A stretch of DNA of 37,112 nt from JAVVPO01 sp036655715 (GTDB taxonomy: Bacteria > Bacillota > Clostridia > Lachnospirales > Cellulosilyticaceae): positions 1 through 37,112 of the forward strand of contig JAVVPO010000014.1 in NCBI GenBank assembly GCA_036655715.1, read 5' to 3'. The position numbers and the translations under genes are program-made. A model generated the notes under the pieces. It ran no database searches and was not told where the DNA came from. It saw only the letters and a program-made list of their open reading frames with translations. Of this stretch, positions 1 through 6,813 are shown one piece after another (position 1 is the first letter of the stretch; each line of letters starts with the position of its first letter).

Positions 1-140
1 TTAGGAGTCAAAAAACATTTATTTCATCGGCTTATCTTTCACACGACTACTCTATAATAATAACACTTTGAGGTGATTAAAAATAACCGATGCTTATAAG
101 AAGAAAGTAATTAATTTATCAGAAGAAAAAGTGTGAATCA

Positions 141-593
141 TCATACTACAACTCTACTTTCCAATACTTTTTCTAATGCTTTGTCTAGTGTCCGCATTTC
201 TTCTTCATGTTGCAATATTTGGATTCTTACATCTTCTATCTCTTCTTCAAGATAATTTATATGCTCCTTAATCTCCTCTAATTCACGTTCAACATATGGC
301 ATATTATTCTCTAATTCCACTAGCTCTTTCATTTCTTTTGCTAGTAATATATCTTTACTCCTTAACTCTTTTTTAAGAATTCTAACTTCTACTAGTTCTT
401 CCTCATATTCCTTCTCTTCTTGTATTTTCTCTCTTAGTTCTTCCTCAAACTCAGATATTTCAATATCTAACTCTTCAATCTCTTTCCTTATTTCCAGCTT
501 TGTTTCTTCCATTTCTTCTTTAGTTAGTATGATCATTATTGCTTCCACTCGCTCTTCAAGTATCTCACTGTTCAGCATTTGATTTATATCCAT
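141..593 (-). CDS. Coiled-coil protein of unknown function
   Basis: I do not recognise this 150-residue protein. It is made almost entirely of Glu, Lys, Leu and Ile in heptad-like spacing from about residue 25 to 145, so it should be one long alpha-helical coiled coil. It has no signal peptide, membrane segment, cysteine or catalytic motif. The start is supported by a purine-rich GGGGGGAAG ribosome binding site just upstream of the ATG. It is the last of three leftward genes that begin near 1491, 112 bases after the ArpU-like gene, so it may share their transcript. By position it probably belongs to the same inserted element. A structural or scaffold-type role would be a guess. Confidence 0.6.
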   Translation of the reverse strand: MDINQMLNSEILEERVEAIMIILTKEEMEETKLEIRKEIEELDIEISEFEEELREKIQEEKEYEEELVEVRILKKELRSKDILLAKEMKELVELENNMPYVERELEEIKEHINYLEEEIEDVRIQILQHEEEMRTLDKALEKVLESRVVV

Positions 594-705
594 GTACTTC
601 CCCCCTAGTTGAAATAAATAGAATTTATAATCTACAACTTTATTATATTACTTAATATTATTAATTTCAATCTATTCTGACAATAATTTCTGTATTTATC
701 TCTTT

Positions 706-1149
706 TCAATAAAAAAATGGCATCAACCTCTTCACAATAATCTTCTTTCTCCTCTTTATAAACGTATCTGCCGTAATATCCAGCAGCTCGCAAATCCTAC
801 CTACTGTATACCTCTTGAAGTACTTCATCTCAATCAACATATACTCTTCTTCTGTGAGTGTCCCTAATACATTTTCTACCCTTCTTAGTTGCCTTTCTTG
901 CCTAGCAATTGCGCCTGTGATAGCTTGAACCTTTTCCTCTAGTTTTTCATCACGTGCTATAACTTCATCCTCCACAGCGCTACTGAATGCATGTGTGCTA
1001 CTTCCAGCCTTCTCATTACCACTTGCACCCCTTATGCCCACAACCTCATTCACATCTTCAAGGTCTAACCTTAGATTATCTATCTCAACTTTTAGCTTTG
1101 GGAAGTTATAAAGAATTCCCTCCACCTTACTGTAATGACTGTCTTTCAT
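706..1149 (-). CDS. ArpU/RinA-like phage transcriptional regulator
   Basis: A 147-residue protein. The N-terminal half is helical and charged (about residues 15-90), and the C-terminal half has the look of a sigma-70 region 4-type helix-turn-helix: 'LTEEEYMLIEMKYF' followed by 'YTVGRICELLDITADTF' and a basic 'IKRRKKIIVKRL' tail (about residues 97-143). This layout, length and the L-t-eEy-lI-mkYf motif are typical of the small phage regulators grouped as ArpU, RinA or DUF1492, which switch on late (packaging/lysis) genes. The start has a strong GAGGAGGG ribosome binding site. Its stop-to-start neighbour upstream (1180-1491) is only 30 bases away, so the two are very likely co-transcribed. The family assignment is by pattern, not by search; an unrelated sigma-like HTH protein is possible. 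Confidence 0.6.
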   Translation of the reverse strand: MKDSHYSKVEGILYNFPKLKVEIDNLRLDLEDVNEVVGIRGASGNEKAGSSTHAFSSAVEDEVIARDEKLEEKVQAITGAIARQERQLRRVENVLGTLTEEEYMLIEMKYFKRYTVGRICELLDITADTFIKRRKKIIVKRLMPFFY

Positions 1150-1179
1150 TCGCTGTCCCTCCTCATGTTATCCTAATGG

Positions 1180-1491
1180 CTAGAGTATCCTATCTAGCAC
1201 CTCCAGTATTTCAAGTTCTAGTATGGTATCAAATCCTTCTTCTTTAAGCTGCTTTAACTTATCCCACACTTGGTGTAGCTGCATAAAGTATTCCATCTCA
1301 CTCTGTCCCTCTTCATAGGCCTTTATAACTTGTGTCTTTTCTGTCCTTGCCTGCTCTAAGGTAATTTCTCCTTTGGTGTACTGCTGGTATAGTCCTCTTG
1401 AAGCTATATAGTATGCTTGCTCGTAGATATTTAGTGAGCTGGGTAACTCTGAGCCTTGCTTTGCTAATTGGTCTAATTCTTTTATATTCAT
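1180..1491 (-). CDS. Small helical protein, probably of phage origin
   Basis: A 103-residue, mostly helical, soluble protein (starts MNIKELDQLAKQG) that I cannot assign. I chose the ATG at 1491 because an almost perfect AAAGGAGGAG ribosome binding site lies just before it; a longer frame reaches 1527 but has no ribosome binding site. It is rich in Glu, Gln, Leu and Tyr and has no cysteines or membrane segments. It is the first gene of a leftward three-gene unit whose second member looks like a phage late-gene regulator, so an element-encoded accessory role is likely. The function is unknown. Confidence 0.5.
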   Translation of the reverse strand: MNIKELDQLAKQGSELPSSLNIYEQAYYIASRGLYQQYTKGEITLEQARTEKTQVIKAYEEGQSEMEYFMQLHQVWDKLKQLKEEGFDTILELEILEVLDRIL

Positions 1492-1767
1492 GTTGCTCCT
1501 CCTTTTTATGAGGCATTGTGTGAACAAAATGTGAATGAGAGGGGGAAATGGGCAAAAAAATAGGCCTAAGCATGATGCTCGACCTGATATGTGTGATTTT
1601 ATACCTCAAAACCTCTATAATATGTTTTCAATGTATTTACTCTTGAAAACAGTTCTAAAATTTGGTATATTTATTAATAGATTTAAACAGTGTAAACGAT
1701 ATAACCTAGCAGTTTTTAATGCATATAATTTCGTTATCTATTGATACTCAAAGGTTTGAGGTATTAA
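1492..1767. other. Non-coding stretch between phage-like genes and lexA fragment
   Basis: An AT-rich stretch with no convincing gene. A rightward open frame at 1535-1744 has no ribosome binding site and a low-complexity composition. The promoter of the leftward phage-like genes should lie here, but I see no clear -35/-10 pair. If the neighbouring lexA fragment marks an integration junction, the crossover point probably lies near the right end of this stretch (about 1750-1785). Confidence 0.4.
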
Positions 1768-1869
1768 TTACAACTCACCTTACAGCCTGAAAATGACACC
1801 ATGGAACCTATCTGTGGCATTAATATAGAAATTGTAGGTAAGGTCATTGGCCTATTTAGAGAACTATAG
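1768..1869 (+). pseudogene. lexA: 3' fragment of lexA (SOS repressor)
   Basis: This rightward open frame has no plausible own start with a ribosome binding site. It encodes about 33 residues containing 'LQPENDTMEPI' and, after a short gap, 'IVGKVIGLFREL' before a TAG stop. As I recall the Firmicutes LexA family, this is its extreme C-terminus: the conserved 'LQPEN-TMEPI' strand and the final 'ILGKVIG-FR' strand of the S24 peptidase domain. The DNA-binding domain and the catalytic Ser and Lys segments are absent. It sits beside phage-like genes, and next to hfq/ynbB, where lexA is often found in Clostridia. The fragment could be the duplicated gene end left at an attachment site, with intact lexA beyond the left edge, or a remnant of a destroyed lexA. 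A 'QRF' at 1749-1757 in another frame could be a frame-shifted extension, but that is weak. Confidence 0.72.
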
Positions 1870-1890
1870 TATCTATAATGGGTTAAAAAG

Positions 1891-1941
1891 AAAAATGCAC
1901 TATTTACTTCTAATTAGATTAGAAGTAAATAGTGCATTTTT
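1891..1941. terminator. Bidirectional rho-independent terminator
   Basis: Perfect 24-bp inverted repeat: left arm 1891-1914, three-base TAG loop, right arm 1918-1941. U-rich tracts lie on both sides. It can end the leftward PLP-enzyme gene (stop at 1969) and the rightward lexA locus, whose remnant stop is at 1869. Confidence 0.88.
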
Positions 1942-1968
1942 TGTTAAGTTTTTTTATTAGACTATAGA

Positions 1969-3246
1969 TTAGTTTAAAGAAACTAATCCTTTATTTTTCA
2001 TTGTCTGAAGTGACATCATAATACCTAATCTTGCGTGGTAGCTTGTAAGGCCTCCTTGGAAGAAAACAGTATAAGGTGGTTTAATGGGTGCATCTGCACT
2101 TAGCTCAATAGAAGCTCCTTGGATAAAGGCACCTGCTGCCATAATAACTGGCGCATCATAACCTGGCATATCCCATGGCTCAGGTGTTACAAAGCTATCT
2201 ACTGGAGCACCTTTTTGAATACCTTGGCAAAAGGCTATAATATTTTCTGGACTTTCCATATTAATAGCTTGAATAATATCGCTTCTTACTTCATCTTTTG
2301 TAGGCATAACTTTAAAACCTAATCTTTCATAGAGTGCAGCTGCAAAGACGGCACCTTTTAAGGCATTAGCTACTACTTCAGGTGCTAAGAAAAGTCCTTG
2401 TAATACAGGCTGATTCAGACCTAATGTCGCCCCTACTTCTTTACCAAGGCCAGGAGCTGTAAGACGCATAGCTGCATTTTCTACATATTCTTCTTTTCCT
2501 ACGATATAGCCACCAATAGGCGCTAGACCACCACCGGGATTCTTGATGAGTGAACCAACTAATAAATCTGCTCCAACTTCTGTCGGCTCTATAGTATCTA
2601 CAAACTCACCATAACAGTTATCTACCATACAGATAATATCTGAACGAATACCTTTGATGAAGCTAATCAGTTCATCAATTTGTGCTACCGTAAAAGTAGG
2701 TCTATAGCTATAACCTTTTGAACGTTGAATCGTAACCATTTTTGTCTTTGGTGTAATAGCTGCTGCAATAGCATCATAATCAAAAGAATAGTCTTCTTTG
2801 AGTTCAACTTGTTTGTAGTTAATACCATATTCAGCTAAGCTACCATTAGTAGGTCTAATACCAATGACACCTTCAAGGGTATCATAAGGCTTACCTACTG
2901 GTGATAAAAGCTCATCACCAGGTCTTAAATTACCAAATAAAGCAACTGTAAGGGCGTGGGTTCCAGACATAAGCTGAGGTCTTACAAGCCCAGATTCTGC
3001 TCTGAAAATATCTGCATAAATTTGCTCTACAACTTCTCTACCTAGGTCATTATAACCATATCCAGTTGTAGCGGCAAAGTGGATATCACTTAATCTATTT
3101 TTTTGCATAGCATGAAGCACCTTAGCGCCGTTAATATGCATTTTTTTCTCAATAGTGGCAAACTGCTCAGTTAGTTCTTTTTCAATATCAAGACAGAACG
3201 CTTCTGTTTCAGACTCGATGCCAAATAGTTGGTATAAATCATTCAT
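1969..3246 (-). CDS. PLP-dependent methionine gamma-lyase-like (aluminium resistance family) protein
   Basis: A 425-residue cytosolic enzyme of the aspartate-aminotransferase fold, cystathionine beta-lyase/methionine gamma-lyase-like branch (Alum_res family, B. subtilis YnbB). 'SGTHALTVALFGNL' near residue 95 fits the PLP-phosphate loop, 'MVDNCYGEF' near 208 supplies the Asp that holds the pyridine nitrogen, and 'GSLIKNPGGG' near 234 the Schiff-base lysine. Family members are usually about 410-430 residues, so this is full length. The physiological substrate of the family is not firmly known; C-S lyase activity is inferred from the fold. The ATG at 3246 and a GTG just before it at 3249 both fit the AAAGGAG ribosome binding site; I list the ATG. 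It lies downstream of hfq, separated by a terminator, as in many Clostridia. Confidence 0.88.
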   Translation of the reverse strand: MNDLYQLFGIESETEAFCLDIEKELTEQFATIEKKMHINGAKVLHAMQKNRLSDIHFAATTGYGYNDLGREVVEQIYADIFRAESGLVRPQLMSGTHALTVALFGNLRPGDELLSPVGKPYDTLEGVIGIRPTNGSLAEYGINYKQVELKEDYSFDYDAIAAAITPKTKMVTIQRSKGYSYRPTFTVAQIDELISFIKGIRSDIICMVDNCYGEFVDTIEPTEVGADLLVGSLIKNPGGGLAPIGGYIVGKEEYVENAAMRLTAPGLGKEVGATLGLNQPVLQGLFLAPEVVANALKGAVFAAALYERLGFKVMPTKDEVRSDIIQAINMESPENIIAFCQGIQKGAPVDSFVTPEPWDMPGYDAPVIMAAGAFIQGASIELSADAPIKPPYTVFFQGGLTSYHARLGIMMSLQTMKNKGLVSLN

Positions 3247-3357
3247 CACCTAAATCTCCTTTGTTGTCATAGAATAAGCTATTATAGCTTATTCTACCGA
3301 AAAGTACAACTCCCCTTAAACTCGGGAGTAAGTGGCACTAAAATCTAAGCGTAAAAA

Positions 3358-3403
3358 TGAGAGCAAATGTTTTGGATTTTTTCACCTAAAACATTTGCTC
3401 TCA
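3358..3403 (-). terminator. Terminator after hfq
   Basis: A 16-bp inverted repeat (3358-3373 with 3388-3403) around a 14-base loop, followed in the leftward direction by a TTTTT run. It lies 20 bases after the hfq stop. Confidence 0.85.
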
Positions 3404-3423
3404 TAACTTAGTCTCTCACAAAA

Positions 3424-3654
3424 TTATTCGCCTTGTGTATTTAAACTTATAACTCTTGATGGACAAACAGTTGATATAGCATGTTTGTAGATCATTTGTT
3501 GTTTGCCATCACTTTCTAAAAGAACAATAAAATTATCAAAACCTCTTACTGTACCTTTTATTTGAAAACCATTTGTTAAGAATACGGTTACAAGAACTTT
3601 ATCTTTTCTTAATTGATTTAATAATAAATCTTGAAGGTTGACTGCTTTGCTCAT
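3424..3654 (-). CDS. hfq: RNA chaperone Hfq
   Basis: A 76-residue Sm-like protein that forms a hexameric ring and helps small RNAs pair with mRNAs. The N-terminal helix 'NLQDLLLNQLRKDK' is canonical, the Sm1 segment contains 'FLTNGFQIKGTVRGFDNF', and the Sm2 motif 'YKHAIST' is intact, placing the U-binding residues of the proximal face. A short tail follows, as usual in Gram-positive bacteria. I use the ATG at 3654, which has a CCTAGGAGGAGT ribosome binding site; an upstream ATG at 3681 would start before that site and give an unnatural N-terminus. Hfq follows miaA as in many bacteria, but here a 155-base gap with its own promoter separates them, and a terminator follows, so hfq can be expressed alone. 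Confidence 0.95.
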   Translation of the reverse strand: MSKAVNLQDLLLNQLRKDKVLVTVFLTNGFQIKGTVRGFDNFIVLLESDGKQQMIYKHAISTVCPSRVISLNTQGE

Positions 3655-3691
3655 AAAAATTACTCCTCCTAGGATATTCATAGTTATTTTT

Positions 3692-3720
3692 ATTGTATAT
3701 GATATTAGTATACTTGTCTA
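3692..3720 (-). promoter_or_regulatory. Predicted sigma-A promoter for hfq
   Basis: Leftward TAGACA (-35, 3715-3720), 17-base spacer, TACAAT (-10, 3692-3697). It lies about 40 bases before the hfq start codon and downstream of the miaA stop. Confidence 0.6.
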
Positions 3721-3809
3721 TAAGATGTTAAAATTTAACGAGTATTTCTAATCAAATTATGGACATCTCACTACTTATTTATACATTAAATTACCATTTT
3801 TGTAAAGGT

Positions 3810-4760
3810 TCAACTAATTTCAATGTGCTTTTTCATTTCATCTACTATAAGTATGGCATTAAAACTAAGCTTATCTACATCTATAAAAATAGGTGTAGTC
3901 TGGTGTCTAAACCAAGTGAGTTGTCTCTTGGCATATTGGCGAGTATTTTGTTTTAATTTATCAATACAATCATCTAAGGTAGATTCTTGTCTAAAATAAG
4001 GAAAGAATTCTTTATAGCCTATAGCCTTCATAGAAGTCATATCTTCTGTAAGCCCTTTATCAAAGAATGATTTCACCTCTGATACGACTCCCTCATCAAT
4101 CATCTGATCAACCCTTTGATTAATACGGCTATAAAGTATATCACGCTCCATATTTAGTACAAAGAAGGTATAATCATAAGGAGATTCCATTTGAAGACGT
4201 TTATCTTTTTGAATAAAATTATGTGAAGAAATAGGCTCTCCTGTTTGGTGATAATATTCTAAAGCACGGATTACACGCTTACTATTGTTTGGATGAATAG
4301 CCTTTGCACTCTTAGGATCTATTTCTTCTAGCAGTTGATGGACATGAAGGGGACCTTTTTCTAATACAAGTGCAGCTAAACTATCTCTATAGCTATGATC
4401 TTCCTTAGTCTCTTCAAATTCTGTATCAAATAAAATAGCATTGATATAAAATCCTGTTCCGCCTACTAAAATAGGTACTTTACCTTTTGCATGAATGGCG
4501 TCAATATACTCAGTAACTTTATTTTTGAACCAAGCTACATTACTGCTTTGGGTAGCATCTAATTCATCAATCATATAATGAGGAATACCATCCATTTCTT
4601 CTGGTCTTACTTTCGCCGTACCAATGTCCATTTGTTTATAGAGCTGCATAGAGTCGGCAGAAATGATTTCGCCTCCCATTTGCCTAGCGAGCATGACACT
4701 TGTTTTAGTTTTCCCTGAAGCTGTTGGACCAGCAATAAGTATTAATGGTTTTTTTGTCAT
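3810..4760 (-). CDS. miaA: tRNA dimethylallyltransferase MiaA
   Basis: A 316-residue enzyme that transfers a dimethylallyl group from DMAPP to N6 of A37 in tRNAs reading codons that start with U. The P-loop 'GPTASGKT' is at residues 11-18, 'ISADSMQLYKQMDIGTAK' at about 34-51 is the conserved substrate-binding segment, 'VGGTGFYINAILF' follows, and 'QNTRQYAKRQLTWFR' near residue 280 is the tRNA-binding helix. The length is normal. The start lies only six bases after the mutL stop, so the two genes are translationally close; AGGAAG serves as the ribosome binding site. Its product i6A37 is the substrate of MiaB, encoded at the head of the same cluster. Confidence 0.96.
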   Translation of the reverse strand: MTKKPLILIAGPTASGKTKTSVMLARQMGGEIISADSMQLYKQMDIGTAKVRPEEMDGIPHYMIDELDATQSSNVAWFKNKVTEYIDAIHAKGKVPILVGGTGFYINAILFDTEFEETKEDHSYRDSLAALVLEKGPLHVHQLLEEIDPKSAKAIHPNNSKRVIRALEYYHQTGEPISSHNFIQKDKRLQMESPYDYTFFVLNMERDILYSRINQRVDQMIDEGVVSEVKSFFDKGLTEDMTSMKAIGYKEFFPYFRQESTLDDCIDKLKQNTRQYAKRQLTWFRHQTTPIFIDVDKLSFNAILIVDEMKKHIEIS

Positions 4761-4766
4761 ATCTTC

Positions 4767-6797
4767 CTATATCCTTTTAAATATTTTCTCAATATCTGAG
4801 TGTCTAAGACTAACTATAGTTGGCCTACCATGAGGACAAGTATAGGGATTATCTAACACTAAAAGTTCTTCAATTAGATTTTTACATTCTATAGAGTCTA
4901 ATTTATCATTGGCTTTAATAGCACTTTTACAAGCCATTTGGATGATTTGTTCTTCTCGCAAAGTATATAAACTTTGCGTTTTTTTCACGTCTAAGCTATC
5001 TAACATTTGCTTGAAGGTATCCATGCCTAGGGGTTTGTTAAATAAATAAGGGACTTCTCTTAGGATAATAGAAGCATCTCCAAAGATTTCTAAGTTAAAG
5101 CCTAGCTTTTCAAAAAGGCTTAAGTTTTCTTCTATTAAAATCATTTCTGAGGCTGGTAAATTAATAGTCTCTGGCATTAAGAGTACTTGCGTTGAGACGC
5201 TGCTAGTAGTGAAGTCTTTCATAAACCTCTCATACATAACTCTTTCGTGAGCCGCATGTTGATCAATAATAAGCACTTCTCCTCCGTGCTCAATAAGCCA
5301 GTAAGTATTAAATAACTGACCAATAATTTGGTAGTCAATACCTTCTTTGGGTTTTCTAACAGGATGAGATGGTGGAGAGGTAACTTGCTGTAAGCTATAA
5401 TCTATAGGAGTCTTAGGACTAAGCGGCATAGTGTCTACTGCTGGTGCTATCGTATGAGCATCAGTGTGTAGGCTGCTTGTAGTGCTATCTCTAACCATAG
5501 GCTCTGATAATTTGTTCAATGATTCTGAATAAGTCTCTTGCTGACTAGATTCTCTTACATCTGCTTCGGTTTGATAAGAAGATAATTTAAGGTCAGAAGT
5601 ATCTTCTGGATTGCTAAATATCTTAGGTATAGCAAGTGATTTATCTAATGACGTTTTCTTTTCTTTCTTAATCATAGCCGAAAAATTAAGTTCATTATGC
5701 TCTTTGCGAGGGGCAAAGAAAGTATCTACCAATAGCTGAGTATTTGCATCAGCATCTGCTTTAAACTTAGGTTTTTGTGTGAAAGTTTGGGAAATACCAG
5801 GTATCAAATTTTCTTCTTGTAAATGTGAAAGAACACCATTATAAACCGTTTGATAGATCATATCTGAATCCTTGAATCTCACTTCTAGTTTTGTAGGATG
5901 TACATTGACATCTACTAGGCTAGGGTCTAAATTGAGATGGAGTATGGCAAAAGGAAATTTACCTACCATAGTGAGCGTTTTATAAGCTTCTTCTACTGCT
6001 TTTTGAAGGAGGAAACTTTTAATATAGCGGCCATTAATAAAGAAGTGTTCGTAGTTTCTGTTACCTCTTGTAATACTAGGCTTACCAAGGAGACCAACTA
6101 AATTAATATGATGCTGACTATAATTAACCTTAATAGTGTTTTTAGCAACTTCTTTACCATATAAACTTAGTACACAGTTTCTCAGGTCGTGAGTTCCTGG
6201 GGTATTAAAGATTAACTTGTTATTTTGAATATATTTAAAAGAAATCTCAGGATGTGCTAAAGCTAGTTTATACATATAGTCAGCTATTTTACTAGCCTCT
6301 GTTCCAGCAGTTTTTAAAAAGGCTTTTCTAGCAGGTATATTGTAGAAAAGATGTCTCATAATAAATGTTGTCCCATCAGGACAGGCTATTTCTTCCGAGG
6401 CTTGCAATTTACCTGCCACGACTTCTACTCGTTTCCCCGTTAATTCACCTGAGGTCTTACTAATAAGTTCGACCTGTGAAACAGAAGCAATACTAGCTAA
6501 TGCCTCACCTCTAAAACCTAAAGAAAGTACTTCTAGTAGATCTTCTGCGCTGGTAATTTTACTTGTAGCATGCCTTAAAAAGGCAATTTCTACTTCGTCT
6601 TTAGGAATACCTTTGCCGTTATCTGTAATGCGCACAAAATCTATACCGCCATTTTTGATTTCTACGGTGATAGAACTGGCTTTTGCGTCGATACTATTTT
6701 CAACTAACTCTTTTACAACAGAAGCAGGTCTTTCAACCACTTCTCCTGCTGCAATTTTATTAATAGTATGGTTATCTAATATTTTGATTGAGGACAT
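4767..6797 (-). CDS. mutL: DNA mismatch repair protein MutL
   Basis: A 676-residue protein that couples MutS mismatch recognition to strand incision. The N-terminal GHKL ATPase has motif I 'ELVENSIDA' (about 30-38), motif II 'DNGKGIP' (about 59-65) and 'GFRGEALASI' (about 94-103). A variable Ser/Thr-rich linker (about 350-470) leads to the dimerisation/endonuclease domain, where 'DQHAAHERVMYE' (512-523) matches the DQHA(X)2E(X)4E metal-binding motif, followed by 'ACKSAIKA' (about 622) and 'CPHGRP' (about 654). It is therefore an endonuclease-type MutL, as expected where MutH is absent. It starts 16 bases after mutS with AAGGATG as the ribosome binding site and overlaps the operon flow into miaA. 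Confidence 0.97.
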   Translation of the reverse strand: MSSIKILDNHTINKIAAGEVVERPASVVKELVENSIDAKASSITVEIKNGGIDFVRITDNGKGIPKDEVEIAFLRHATSKITSAEDLLEVLSLGFRGEALASIASVSQVELISKTSGELTGKRVEVVAGKLQASEEIACPDGTTFIMRHLFYNIPARKAFLKTAGTEASKIADYMYKLALAHPEISFKYIQNNKLIFNTPGTHDLRNCVLSLYGKEVAKNTIKVNYSQHHINLVGLLGKPSITRGNRNYEHFFINGRYIKSFLLQKAVEEAYKTLTMVGKFPFAILHLNLDPSLVDVNVHPTKLEVRFKDSDMIYQTVYNGVLSHLQEENLIPGISQTFTQKPKFKADADANTQLLVDTFFAPRKEHNELNFSAMIKKEKKTSLDKSLAIPKIFSNPEDTSDLKLSSYQTEADVRESSQQETYSESLNKLSEPMVRDSTTSSLHTDAHTIAPAVDTMPLSPKTPIDYSLQQVTSPPSHPVRKPKEGIDYQIIGQLFNTYWLIEHGGEVLIIDQHAAHERVMYERFMKDFTTSSVSTQVLLMPETINLPASEMILIEENLSLFEKLGFNLEIFGDASIILREVPYLFNKPLGMDTFKQMLDSLDVKKTQSLYTLREEQIIQMACKSAIKANDKLDSIECKNLIEELLVLDNPYTCPHGRPTIVSLRHSDIEKIFKRI

Positions 6798-6813
6798 TTT
6801 GTCACATCCTTCA

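Noticed and set aside
1535..1744. A rightward 69-codon open frame left of the lexA fragment
   Set aside because: It has no ribosome binding site, starts in a purine run and has an improbable composition. It is not in frame with the lexA fragment.
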